Shown: piece by piece, positions 16,056 to 24,437 of the stretch
How the letters are laid out: every line of letters starts with the position of its first letter
How positions within the stretch are numbered: the first letter of the stretch is position 1
Assembly (NCBI GenBank): GCA_945878405.1
Contig: CAMCTJ010000003.1
Span: 124,001 to 188,000, forward strand
DNA length: 64,000 bases
Reading direction: 5' to 3'
Origin: Bdellovibrio sp. ZAP7
GTDB taxonomy: Bacteria > Bdellovibrionota > FAC87 > UBA2466
Position numbers and translations under genes: made by a program
The notes under the pieces: generated by a model
Database searches by the model: none
Seen by the model: only the letters and a program-made list of their open reading frames with translations
Told to the model about the DNA's origin: nothing

Positions 16056-16684
16056 TGATTTTATCGATATTGAGATGTCTTAGTTTGGTAATTCTTATTT
16101 TTTCCGGATTGGCTTTCTCAAAAGAGAGTCGTAACCCTCAAATAGAGGATAGAATTCGTGCTCTTGAGGAAGCGGTCGAAAAGCTAGACGTTCGTTTGGG
16201 GCTTTTAAATGAGAGATCAAATGTAATTGCGGGTCGAACTCAAATTTCCTATCTCGATGCAACTTATGTGAAAACGGGATTTCATGTGTTGTTCCCTCGA
16301 GGGTCGACTTTTAATTATCCAACGGATACTGGACTTGGTGTCTTTGCTGGTGTCGGACATTACTTCGGAAGAAACCATGTAGTTGATGTAAGTTTGGACT
16401 GGGATCTTTTTCCTGCAGCGACGGTTCAGTATCGCTATGAATGGAGAAACAAAGACCAAACCATTAATATCGGTCCCATCATAGGGGTAAAAACCAAACT
16501 GGCAACGCAACGACCACTCGATAACTATTTGGATGCGAGGGAAAATCTAAAAAGTATCTATGGAGTGGTTGGAGTTGGGGCGGGTTTCCCTGTAGGGCTT
16601 TCCTTGGTCCAAACAGAAATTTTAGCCTATTTTAACCGGCAGCTCTTTGTAGTGGGCTCATTGGGCTTGCATTTCTTCTTGTAA
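16055..16684 (+). CDS. Putative outer-membrane beta-barrel protein with coiled-coil start
   Basis: This 209-residue protein has a signal peptide (hydrophobic stretch LSLVILIFSGLAFS), a short heptad-like coiled coil (IRALEEAVEKLDVRLGLL) and then a Gly- and aromatic-rich region of alternating strands. It ends in SLGLHFFL. The terminal aromatic/hydrophobic strand and the repeated G-x-G-h-F pattern suggest an outer-membrane barrel of about eight strands. A coiled coil before a barrel can mediate trimer or partner contacts. It is coupled to both neighbours by one-base stop/start overlaps. The function is unknown. Confidence 0.6.
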   Translation: MILSILRCLSLVILIFSGLAFSKESRNPQIEDRIRALEEAVEKLDVRLGLLNERSNVIAGRTQISYLDATYVKTGFHVLFPRGSTFNYPTDTGLGVFAGVGHYFGRNHVVDVSLDWDLFPAATVQYRYEWRNKDQTINIGPIIGVKTKLATQRPLDNYLDARENLKSIYGVVGVGAGFPVGLSLVQTEILAYFNRQLFVVGSLGLHFFL

Positions 16685-17034
16685 TGAAACTTTTTAGTTC
16701 CAAAATATTTCGACAAGTCTCAATTCCCTACTGGATTCTTTGCTTTGTCTTTACTCACTTGCCGTCCTCTGCTGCCCTTCCCGAAGCTGCTGGGCTAGAT
16801 AAGGTCCTGCATTTTTCTGGCTATAGTCTCTTAAGTTTTCTGCTTTTTTCTCGGGTACAGTTTAAGACTTTTCCGATTTTGATGATCTATTCTCTATTCG
16901 ATGAAGGGACACAACCCTATTTCAGAAGAGACTTCGAGTGGGGGGATCTTCTAGCGGATAATTTAGGGGTCCTTCTGGGGATCAATCTAGGATGGTGGTC
17001 TTTGATTGCGAAGAAAATCTTCCCTGATGAGTAA
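16684..17034 (+). CDS. VanZ-like membrane protein
   Basis: This is a 116-residue VanZ-family membrane protein. The family signature appears as DKVLHFSGYSLLSFLLF followed by DEGTQPYFRRDFEWGDLLAD. Three to four hydrophobic helices are visible, shorter than typical VanZ. VanZ raises teicoplanin resistance in enterococci, but its biochemical role is not settled. Here the gene is last in an operon with two exported proteins of unknown function. The last 53 bases overlap the convergent symporter gene, an unusually long tail-to-tail overlap. Confidence 0.8.
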   Translation: MKLFSSKIFRQVSIPYWILCFVFTHLPSSAALPEAAGLDKVLHFSGYSLLSFLLFSRVQFKTFPILMIYSLFDEGTQPYFRRDFEWGDLLADNLGVLLGINLGWWSLIAKKIFPDE

Positions 17035-18214
17035 TTCGGTCTATCGATACTGCTACCGTGACATCCCCCAGCACATTGGTGAAAGACCGCATTCTTGCTA
17101 AAATCCAGTCGACAGTGAGAAGAAACGGGATGGCTTCCGCAGGAAGACCAATACTCGATAACACAATAGTCAGCGAGATAATCCCCGCCTCAGGGATGCC
17201 AGCAACCCCAATACACGCAACCACAGAAATGAAAGCGACTAAAATTTGGGCTGGCAGGGAGAGAGTTATTCCATAAGCCTGAACAAGAAATAGAGCCGCG
17301 ACGACTTCGTAGAGAAGAATTCCATCGTTGTTGAAGTTGGTTCCAATGCAAGCCGATAGTCTGGAGGAAGAGGCCGTAACTCGAAGTCGATCGAGTGCTT
17401 TTAGGGTATGGGGAAGAGTTGCTAGACTGCTATTGATTCCAAAGGCGTAAAGAGAAGGTTCTCCGGCCTCTTTCCAAAAGCGTTTGATTCGAATTCTTCC
17501 AAAAAATCGAATCCAGGTTTGATAGCACAAAACGATATGAAGAAACATTCCGGAACCACACGCAAGAAAGTAAGCCAGCAATCCACCGGCCACAGAAATC
17601 CCGCTGGTTCCAATCGCTTTCACAACAGCACAAAAAACAGCTATCGGCAGAAAAAGAACAAGCCAGTCTACTAGTCGAAAAACGGTTTTAAGTCCTAGAG
17701 TGGTAAAGTGAGAGATCTTCGCAAAAAGGTCAGGACGTGAGCGAAGCAGTGTTCGTTGAAGCGTAAAAAGAGTTACCCCTACCGAGAGGGAAACCACAAT
17801 CACAAGCGTTGTTCCCGTCAACATATGCCCCAGCTGACTCACCGAAAGGTTTGTTGAAAAACTTTCCAGCCAGTTCTCTGCTTGTGAAAAAGCAGATGAG
17901 GCAGGGAGTGAAAGCTTCAGCCACTTTCCCGGTTGAAACACATTGGAGATAAGAAGAGCAATGCCGACGGCGCAAGTTGCATTGATTGCTGAAACCAATA
18001 GAAGAGATAAAAACCCTTTGCCTTTGAACTCAGCCTTTAAAAAGCCATCCGTGATGGCAAAGAAAAGAAGTGGCATGGAGAGAGTCTTAATTAAATAGAC
18101 TAAGGCCTGACTGACTTGCCCCAAAAAAAGAAGGTCTTTACCAAATAAAAAACCAACAGGAATGCCAACCAGCATGGCTATCCCAGTCTGGAGAGCTGGA
18201 GAAATTTTTTTCAT
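16982..18214 (-). CDS. Dicarboxylate/amino acid:cation symporter (SDF family)
   Basis: This is a 410-residue transporter of the glutamate/aspartate:cation symporter family (GltP/GltPh-like). The N-terminal helices are typical (PALQTGIAMLVGIPVGFLFG, then LIKTLSMPLLFFAITDGFL). The serine-rich hairpin and the substrate-binding part are represented by NSSLATLPHTL, an NNDG motif (the NMDG equivalent), GVAGIPEAGIISL and a last helix with DRITH. It probably takes up an acidic or neutral amino acid with Na+ or H+. The substrate cannot be fixed from the sequence. A c-type cytochrome gene lies 12 bases upstream on the same strand. Confidence 0.9.
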   Translation of the reverse strand: MKKISPALQTGIAMLVGIPVGFLFGKDLLFLGQVSQALVYLIKTLSMPLLFFAITDGFLKAEFKGKGFLSLLLVSAINATCAVGIALLISNVFQPGKWLKLSLPASSAFSQAENWLESFSTNLSVSQLGHMLTGTTLVIVVSLSVGVTLFTLQRTLLRSRPDLFAKISHFTTLGLKTVFRLVDWLVLFLPIAVFCAVVKAIGTSGISVAGGLLAYFLACGSGMFLHIVLCYQTWIRFFGRIRIKRFWKEAGEPSLYAFGINSSLATLPHTLKALDRLRVTASSSRLSACIGTNFNNDGILLYEVVAALFLVQAYGITLSLPAQILVAFISVVACIGVAGIPEAGIISLTIVLSSIGLPAEAIPFLLTVDWILARMRSFTNVLGDVTVAVSIDRITHQGRFSSQSKTTILD

Positions 18215-18226
18215 GCAAACTAAAGA

Positions 18227-18679
18227 CTATTTCTGGCCGGAGAAATATTCAATCAAAGCTTGTTTTTCTTCTGCGCTTGGTTGCGCCTCATCAGCGGGAG
18301 GCATGAGGCCGGCACTCAATTTTCCAATGGCTTTTCCGGGATCGATGCCCCCAGAGTGACATTGTGAGCAGTATTGTTGAAACAAGGGAGCACCATTAGG
18401 TTTAATTGTAGCTGCTGCTTGTGCAGCAAATTGAGGTTCAACAGCGGGCTTTCCTTCGGGCTGTGCCGACACAGGGGGACCGCTCTTGTCTGTTTTCGAG
18501 CCAGGACGTTCTGCCAAACAAGCATTGATTTTCTCAGCTAAAGTGGATGGTTTCTTCTTTTCTGCACTTGCTCTGGGTGCATCTTTCTTAGTTTCTCCAG
18601 CATGCTGGTCATCTGCTCGAAGACTGACGTGCATTAAAAAAACGAGAGCCGCAACAACAATGAATTTCCCACGGGTCAT
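18227..18679 (-). CDS. Exported small c-type cytochrome
   Basis: This 150-residue protein has a signal peptide (VVAALVFLMHVSLRA), a long low-complexity Ala/Pro/Lys/Glu linker (residues about 25-90) and a C-terminal mono-heme cytochrome c domain. The heme site is CSQCH in LFQQYCSQCHSGGIDPG, and the probable axial Met lies in AGLMPPADEA. The fold is that of class I cytochromes of the periplasm (cytochrome c5-like or CccA-like). It probably shuttles electrons between respiratory complexes. The linker may act as a tether. It is followed closely by the symporter gene. Confidence 0.85.
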   Translation of the reverse strand: MTRGKFIVVAALVFLMHVSLRADDQHAGETKKDAPRASAEKKKPSTLAEKINACLAERPGSKTDKSGPPVSAQPEGKPAVEPQFAAQAAATIKPNGAPLFQQYCSQCHSGGIDPGKAIGKLSAGLMPPADEAQPSAEEKQALIEYFSGQK

Positions 18680-18827
18680 AAACCACCTCTGCCGAGGGAA
18701 ATTTGCAACGCTCCTGCCAAACGAGTGAAGACTGAGTGTGGACCGTATTCCAAGCAGGTAAAAGCGTATTCAGGTGAGGAAAAACAACGACTTTCGGTGG
18801 AGGGACCGTAGTTTGTTACTTCGGTGA

Positions 18828-20078
18828 TTAGTATTCTGACAGAATCTCATTCTTCCAAACGTCTTCAGTAGATTCCCGGTTTCGAATCAGCGTAACGCGA
18901 TTTCCATCCACGAGAACTTCTGCAGCTCTAGGTCTTACATTATAGTGAGAGCCCATTGAGGAACCATAAGCTCCGCAAAAGCCTATCCAAAGATAATCTC
19001 CTGATTCTGTGGGACCAAACTTTCTTTTTAAACCCAAAAAGTCCGATGTTTCACAAACGGGTCCTACAACATCATACGTGCGCAGGGGTCCTTTTCGTTT
19101 TTTACAAGCTTCAATCGGGTGGTAGGCTTCGTAGAGTGCGGGCCGAATGAGTTCCGTCATCGATGCATCGGTGATGAGGAAGTTTTTGTGCGGGTTTGAT
19201 TTCTTATACAGAACTTTCGAAAGTAAAATCCCGCTCTCCGCAACAATCCATCTTCCCGGCTCGACCACCAAAAGGTACGGCCTACCTTTTGCGGGTTCCT
19301 GAATTGCTTTTGCATATTCAGCTAGGGAGGGCGTCTTTTTACCCTCGTAGGAAACTCCAAAGCCCCCTCCGAGATCCAGAAACTCAATTGGAAATCCCTG
19401 ATTTCTCAGGTCGTCCGCGACATGAACTAACCTCTTTGAAGCCTCCCGGTAAGGGCCTGTATTTTTTATCTGGCTTCCCAAATGACATGAGAGCCCAGCC
19501 AGGTGGAGTTCTGGAAAGTTGTTAATTACTGCCAACGCCGATTTGATTTGCGACTCAGGAAAACCAAACTTTGTTTTATAGAGTCCTGTAGCGATATAAG
19601 GGTTTGTTCGTACGTTAATGTTTGGATTGATTCTGAGGCTGATTCTTGTTTTGGATTTTTCCTGGCGAGAAAGTTCCCCGATGAGATTTATTTCTTCTAC
19701 CGATTCGACATTAAATGAAAAAATATTTGAATGAAGCCCTGCAATTATTTCCTCTCTGGTTTTCCCAACACCAGAAAATATGATTCTTTCAGAGGGTAGC
19801 CCCACGTGCTGAGCTTTCTTCATTTCTCCGTGGGAAACGACATCAGCCCCTAAACCCTGATCAAAAATCAGTTTCAGAATGGAAAGATTGGAATTGGCTT
19901 TGAGTGCGTAACACACCAAAGTCGGGTGTTTTGAAAAAGATTTCAAAAGAGAATCGCAGCTATCTTGAATTTTTTTTCGGGAGTAAACATAGAGAGGAGT
20001 TCCGAAGCGCTCCCCTAGACTTTGCAAGGAAACAGACTCAACGTAGGCATTTCCGCCTTTATAGGTAACTAGCCCCAT
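18828..20078 (-). CDS. lysA: Diaminopimelate decarboxylase
   Basis: This is a fold-type III PLP enzyme of 416 residues that decarboxylates meso-diaminopimelate to lysine, the last step of lysine synthesis. The PLP lysine is K60 in VCYALKANSN. Further motifs are LSCHLGSQI, the phosphate-binding LDLGGGFGVSY, VVEPGRWIVAESG and the conserved active-site block VGPVCETSDFL with its Cys and Glu. The start ATG follows directly after the stop of the glutamine amidotransferase gene (no gap), so the two are probably one operon. Confidence 0.95.
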   Translation of the reverse strand: MGLVTYKGGNAYVESVSLQSLGERFGTPLYVYSRKKIQDSCDSLLKSFSKHPTLVCYALKANSNLSILKLIFDQGLGADVVSHGEMKKAQHVGLPSERIIFSGVGKTREEIIAGLHSNIFSFNVESVEEINLIGELSRQEKSKTRISLRINPNINVRTNPYIATGLYKTKFGFPESQIKSALAVINNFPELHLAGLSCHLGSQIKNTGPYREASKRLVHVADDLRNQGFPIEFLDLGGGFGVSYEGKKTPSLAEYAKAIQEPAKGRPYLLVVEPGRWIVAESGILLSKVLYKKSNPHKNFLITDASMTELIRPALYEAYHPIEACKKRKGPLRTYDVVGPVCETSDFLGLKRKFGPTESGDYLWIGFCGAYGSSMGSHYNVRPRAAEVLVDGNRVTLIRNRESTEDVWKNEILSEY

Positions 20079-20723
20079 TTATTTTCCTACACAGAAATGA
20101 AGAAAATGATCAACCAATTGATGGCCAAAAAGAAATCGCGATCTGTCGCCAGACTTGGGCTCTTTTTCCGGATGAGGTTGAAAGGTCCAAATGGGTAGAG
20201 AAGCATGAGCTAGTCCTTCAATCGGAATAGATTCGCTCTCGGCGGTTACTACGAAATCCTTAGGGACACTCACGACATGTTCTTGGTGAGAAACATAAAG
20301 TTCTCCTTTTCGAGAAGAACCCCATAACGGATTTTCCTTCAACGTTACTTCTCGAAATCCCAGATGTTTTTTCTGATCGGGAAAAACAAAATCTACTTTC
20401 CCTCCAAAAAGGTGAGCCATCAGTTGGTGACCAAAGCAAAGTCCTAGAATCGGAGTGTTTAAGTCGATGTGTTTTTTAAGAAGAGACCCGAGCTCAAATT
20501 GCCACGGTAATTTTTCGTTTACGCTGCTGAGGCTTCCTAAAACAATGATCCCTTTAATCTCATGATCGCTCAGCTTTTGGAGCGAGTTGGAACCAAACAG
20601 AGCTGGTAGGTGATAGGTCAATGAAACCGGGGAAGTTTGAGCCAGTCGATTAAAAGTCTCTAATTCCGGTGTCTTAACCGCTGGATCCACTACTAGGATC
20701 AAAGATTTCTTTGACTTAACCAT
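20079..20723 (-). CDS. Class I glutamine amidotransferase
   Basis: This is a 214-residue stand-alone class I glutamine amidotransferase domain, which hydrolyses glutamine to ammonia for a partner synthetase. The catalytic triad is visible: C96 in GLCFGHQLMAHLFGG, and H184 and E186 in TFQPHPEKE. The size and the FGHQ motif are similar to GMP synthase and GuaA-like amidotransferases, but no acceptor domain is attached. Directly downstream is lysA with no gap; no amidotransferase partner is visible nearby, so its substrate is unknown. An inverted repeat lies over its start codon (20718-20744). Confidence 0.85.
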   Translation of the reverse strand: MVKSKKSLILVVDPAVKTPELETFNRLAQTSPVSLTYHLPALFGSNSLQKLSDHEIKGIIVLGSLSSVNEKLPWQFELGSLLKKHIDLNTPILGLCFGHQLMAHLFGGKVDFVFPDQKKHLGFREVTLKENPLWGSSRKGELYVSHQEHVVSVPKDFVVTAESESIPIEGLAHASLPIWTFQPHPEKEPKSGDRSRFLFGHQLVDHFLHFCVGK

Positions 20724-20744
20724 GTAATATCAAATGGTTACATG
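20718..20744. promoter_or_regulatory. Overlapping inverted repeats between amidotransferase and YgiQ genes
   Basis: Two perfect inverted repeats are nested here: CATGTAA (20721-20727) with TTACATG (20738-20744), and AACCAT (20718-20723) with ATGGTT (20734-20739). They cover the start codon of the minus-strand amidotransferase gene (20721-20723) and lie 58 bases before the ygiQ start. The symmetry suggests a binding site for a dimeric regulator that would control both divergent units, but no regulator gene is nearby. Confidence 0.4.
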
Positions 20745-20801
20745 ACACCCGGAACAAGTCTAGCTTTCATTTTCCGAATCAGCTATTTTGTGCCAAGCGT
20801 C

Positions 20802-22820
20802 ATGAAGCCCCCAGTACAAAAATTCTTACCAACGACTCGCGAAGAAATGCAGGCTCGCGGCTGGAACGAAGTCGATGTCGTCTTTGTGACTGGCGATGCT
20901 TACATTGATCATCCAAGTTTTGCGATGGCCATTTTGGGCCGCGTTTTGGAGCGCGAGGGATTCAGAGTAGCTATCTTAAGCCAGCCTACTTGGAACTCCT
21001 GTGAACCTTGGAAGGAATTCGGGCGTCCGCGCCTTTTCTTTGGTGTGAGTGCGGGCAACATGGACTCACTCATTAATCACTACACAGCAAATAAAAAAGT
21101 CCGAAACGATGATGCTTATTCTCCTGGCGGCCGAATTGGTTTGAGACCTGATCGAGCGACTCTGTCGTATTGCCAACGTGCCCGTGAAGCTTTTCCCGGC
21201 GTTCCCGTAATAGCAGGTGGGGTTGAGGCCTCTCTTCGACGACTCGCTCACTATGATTATTGGAGTGACACAGTTAAGCGTTCTATTGTTCTAGATTCCA
21301 AAGCGGACTTGGTGGTTTATGGAATGGGTGAAGAGCCCATTATTGAAATCGCTCGCCGACTTCAAAACGGAGAAACCGTAAAAGATTTAAGAAAAATGCG
21401 AGGCGTGGCTTACGCTCTCGGGGCGAAAGAATCTCGGCCCACCCACTTTGAGGACAAAGCGATGATTTCTCTGCCTCGCTATGAGGAAGTAAAATCCGAT
21501 CGCTATCAGTTTGCAGAAGCCACTCGCATCATTCATACGCATACTAATCCATTTAATGCTCATCCTCTCATTCAAGACCATGGGGATCAGGCCGTTGTGA
21601 CCACTCCACCCACTCTACCGATTAGTCGTTCTCAGATGGATGGTATTTATGATCTTCCCTACACTCGAAAGCCACATCCTAAATATCACGAACCCATTCC
21701 AGCTTACGAAATGATCAAGGACTCAGTCACTATTATGCGAGGTTGTTTTGGGGGGTGTACTTTCTGTTCCATTACCGCGCATCAAGGAAGAATTATTCAG
21801 TCTCGATCCAAAGTGTCGATTCTAAGAGAGATTAATAAGCTTGGTTCAGATCCTGATTTCAAAGGAACCATCAGTGACATTGGTGGTCCGACAGCAAACA
21901 TGTACGAGATGCGGTGTACGCGCCCTGAAATTGAAATGAAATGTCGTCGACAATCCTGCGTTCATCCCACCATTTGCAAGCTTCTCGGAACAGACCATGG
22001 TCCTTTGATTGATCTCATGAAGGCTGCTCGACAGCAAAAAGGGATAAAGAAAGTTTTGGTTGCGAGCGGAATCAGAATGGACTTAGCCCAACTATCTTCC
22101 GAGTACATGAGGGAGCTTGCTGCTCACCATGTGGGAGGACTATTGAAAGTCGCTCCTGAGCACTCCGATAAAAATGTGTTGAGTTTGATGAAGAAGCCAG
22201 ATGCAGAAAATTTTGAAAATTTCTCAAATGAATTTAGGAAAGCAACTAAACAGGTGGGCAAACCAAAACAGTATTTGGTTCCCTATTTTATCGCGAGTCA
22301 TCCCGGTTCCTCGGCAGAAAGCATGATCGAGCTTGCCTTGTTTTTAAAGCGAAACGGATACAAACCAGATCAGGTACAGGATTTTATTCCAGCCCCCTTT
22401 GACGTTGCGACGTGTATGTATCACACGGGCCTGGACCCCTTTACTAAAAAAGAAGTCTTCGTTGCCAAGCACTTGAGAGACAGAAAAGTTCAACGAGCAC
22501 TCCTGCAATTTTTTAAACCAGAAAATTATTTTGAAGTAAGAAAGGCTTTGGAAGATGCCGGTCGCCACGACTTGATTGGATCAGGGTGCGATGCGCTTAT
22601 TCCAGATCGTCCGCCGAGAGAGGCATTCTTAAAACGAAGAGAGCAAGCGAATCGGGCAGTGAGAGAAGCTTTTGTGCATCAGCCACGGGTGGCCTCAAGG
22701 GGCTACCGCCCGAAGAGAGCCACGGCCGTGCGCCGAAAAAAATCAAACGTTCGTGTCGGTGGACTTCCGGTTTCTTCGAACCGTAAAAAACACACTGATC
22801 AAGCCACCCACGATCGCTAG
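20802..22820 (+). CDS. YgiQ family radical SAM protein
   Basis: This is a large radical SAM protein of 672 residues of the YgiQ type (UPF0313). An N-terminal cobalamin-binding-like Rossmann region (VDVVFVTGDAYIDHPSF) precedes the radical SAM core, whose 4Fe-4S cysteines C315, C319 and C322 lie in RGCFGGCTFCSITAHQG. The last 70 residues are basic and low in complexity. The biochemical reaction of the family is not established. I place the start at ATG 20802; an in-frame upstream TTG-type start would extend into the putative operator region. The 3' 78 bases overlap the antisense lipoprotein gene. Confidence 0.92.
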   Translation: MKPPVQKFLPTTREEMQARGWNEVDVVFVTGDAYIDHPSFAMAILGRVLEREGFRVAILSQPTWNSCEPWKEFGRPRLFFGVSAGNMDSLINHYTANKKVRNDDAYSPGGRIGLRPDRATLSYCQRAREAFPGVPVIAGGVEASLRRLAHYDYWSDTVKRSIVLDSKADLVVYGMGEEPIIEIARRLQNGETVKDLRKMRGVAYALGAKESRPTHFEDKAMISLPRYEEVKSDRYQFAEATRIIHTHTNPFNAHPLIQDHGDQAVVTTPPTLPISRSQMDGIYDLPYTRKPHPKYHEPIPAYEMIKDSVTIMRGCFGGCTFCSITAHQGRIIQSRSKVSILREINKLGSDPDFKGTISDIGGPTANMYEMRCTRPEIEMKCRRQSCVHPTICKLLGTDHGPLIDLMKAARQQKGIKKVLVASGIRMDLAQLSSEYMRELAAHHVGGLLKVAPEHSDKNVLSLMKKPDAENFENFSNEFRKATKQVGKPKQYLVPYFIASHPGSSAESMIELALFLKRNGYKPDQVQDFIPAPFDVATCMYHTGLDPFTKKEVFVAKHLRDRKVQRALLQFFKPENYFEVRKALEDAGRHDLIGSGCDALIPDRPPREAFLKRREQANRAVREAFVHQPRVASRGYRPKRATAVRRKKSNVRVGGLPVSSNRKKHTDQATHDR

Positions 22821-23534
22821 AGCGAACCACAAGAGATTCCTCTCGATGAAGGTAGACATATTAGGTGAAGCAAGCTCTTTCTGAGGCTCTGAAACTTCGG
22901 ATTCGGCATTTTCTTCGGCCATCTTTGCGGCGAGAACTGCCTCATCTAGTTTAGAGACAGTATTACTCCAGCCCTTTTTACTCCGTTTCCTTTTTTTGCG
23001 TGAAACAGAATCTAAATCTTTTTGAGCTTCGTTTAAAACGTCGTTGTCATTTTGAGTAGCCACGGATGATTGGGGTTCAACTACAGGTGCCCCTAAAACA
23101 TTCGATTCAGCGACGGGGACTGCAAAGTCACTTTCAACTTTAGCTACTTCAATCGGAGCGGCTTCAGGAACAGCAAACTCGTTCTCTGGGGCTGAGGGGC
23201 TTACGGTTGCCACTACTTCTGTTGTGGGAACGGATTCTGTTACAGGAGCCACTTCTGGGGAAGGTGCGACTTCCGTTACCGGAGCGGCCTCTGCCTGAGC
23301 AACAACTTCAGGCTGCGAAGCAACTTCAGCTTGTGCCACGACTTCTGCCGGAGCTGCTACTTCACCTGGATTGGATTCATCCTCTGCTAATTTTTCACCT
23401 TGGTTCGCCGCTACTTCCTCGCTGAGGCCCTCTAGCTGACTGACGGCTGTTCTATTATGGGAACAGGCAACTGACAGAAAGAGAAAGCTCATCGCTAAAA
23501 ATCCAAAAGCCTTATTTGCCGATTTGTGTAACAT
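22743..23534 (-). CDS. Lipoprotein with Ala/Glu/Val/Pro repeats and C-terminal membrane anchor
   Basis: I do not recognise this 263-residue protein. From the ATG at 23534 it has a lipoprotein signal with LSVAC, giving lipidated C24. Residues 55-160 are imperfect repeats of short Pro/Ala/Val/Glu units (such as EVVAQAEVASQPEVVAQAE). A very basic patch follows (RKKRKRSKKGW, 179-189). Near the end comes one hydrophobic helix (LLWFALAIVGGLISVFFTV, 234-252) with a basic tail. A lipid anchor at one end and a transmembrane helix at the other could let it bridge two membranes. An upstream Met at 23573 lacks the signal-peptide context. The tail overlaps ygiQ by 78 bases. Confidence 0.65.
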   Translation of the reverse strand: MLHKSANKAFGFLAMSFLFLSVACSHNRTAVSQLEGLSEEVAANQGEKLAEDESNPGEVAAPAEVVAQAEVASQPEVVAQAEAAPVTEVAPSPEVAPVTESVPTTEVVATVSPSAPENEFAVPEAAPIEVAKVESDFAVPVAESNVLGAPVVEPQSSVATQNDNDVLNEAQKDLDSVSRKKRKRSKKGWSNTVSKLDEAVLAAKMAEENAESEVSEPQKELASPNMSTFIERNLLWFALAIVGGLISVFFTVRRNRKSTDTNV

Positions 23535-23660
23535 TGAATCTGACTCCCGTATTAAGGGCATTAAGGCCCTCAAAGTCTGGTATCGACCAGTGGTCGAAAA
23601 GCTTTAGACAAAAATGCTGGATATCCAATACTAGCAAGGGTTTCCGAGTGAGTAGTCAGG

Positions 23661-24437
23661 TTATAACGACTGGGTATTCACGTCTGGGTTCGGGCGAAGC
23701 TTCAGATGACTGACGGCTTTTTGGATAGCCAAGAGCGCCTCCTTGGGATCATCAGTAATCGTCAGATAGCTGAGGTCGTGCCGGGTAATGGCACCCTGAG
23801 CTACGAGAGTATTTTCCATCCAATCAAGAAGACCCTTCCAATAATCTTTCCCCATTAAGATAACGGGAAATTGATAAAGTTTACCCGTTTGGATGAGCGT
23901 TAAGGCTTCAAAAAACTCATCTAGTGTTCCAAAGCCTCCGGGTAGAACAACAAAAGCGACTGAGTATTTTACGAGAATAACTTTGCGCACAAAAAAATAG
24001 TAAAAAGTAACTACCTTACTTAAGTAGGGGTTAGGCTTCTGTTCGTGAGGAAGAATGATGTTAGCCCCCACAGAAAGACGTTTGCCTTCGAGTCCTCCCC
24101 GACTTGCGGCTTCCATGATTCCCGGGCCGCCCCCCGTAATGATATTAAAGCCACCCTCAGCAATCAGCTTAGCGGTCTGTCTGGCCAAATCGTAATAAGG
24201 GTGACCTTCATTGAAGCGAGCCGATCCAAAAATAGTAATGGATGGACCAATAAAGTGAAACCCCTGAAACCCCTTGATGAATTCCAAAGAAATTCTAAGA
24301 ACCCGGAGAGCCTCGTTAAATCGGGAGTGAGCACCCGCGAGAAAGTTCGCTTCGCCTTCTAGATAAGGCTGATCTCCAATCTTGTTTGGAATCGGCCTAA
24401 AAAACTTTGAAAGGAATGATTTAAATTTTTTCCACAT
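23661..24437 (-). CDS. LOG/TIGR00730 family Rossmann-fold protein
   Basis: This 258-residue protein belongs to the LOG family (cytokinin riboside 5'-monophosphate phosphoribohydrolase-like), which cleaves nucleoside 5'-monophosphates to base and ribose 5-phosphate. The key motifs are present: GGGPGIMEAASRGG and LPGGFGTLDEFFEAL (PGGxGTxxE). In bacteria many members act on AMP or related nucleotides. The N-terminal 60 residues are an extra basic, helical region also seen in longer family members. Two starts are possible, ATG 24437 (used) and 24452; both overlap the end of the upstream peptidase gene, which indicates one operon. Confidence 0.88.
   Translation of the reverse strand: MWKKFKSFLSKFFRPIPNKIGDQPYLEGEANFLAGAHSRFNEALRVLRISLEFIKGFQGFHFIGPSITIFGSARFNEGHPYYDLARQTAKLIAEGGFNIITGGGPGIMEAASRGGLEGKRLSVGANIILPHEQKPNPYLSKVVTFYYFFVRKVILVKYSVAFVVLPGGFGTLDEFFEALTLIQTGKLYQFPVILMGKDYWKGLLDWMENTLVAQGAITRHDLSYLTITDDPKEALLAIQKAVSHLKLRPNPDVNTQSL

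Noticed and set aside
18680-18827. Intrinsic terminator after lysA
   Set aside because: Short complementary segments and a T-rich stretch exist but do not form a convincing GC-rich stem followed by a T-run.
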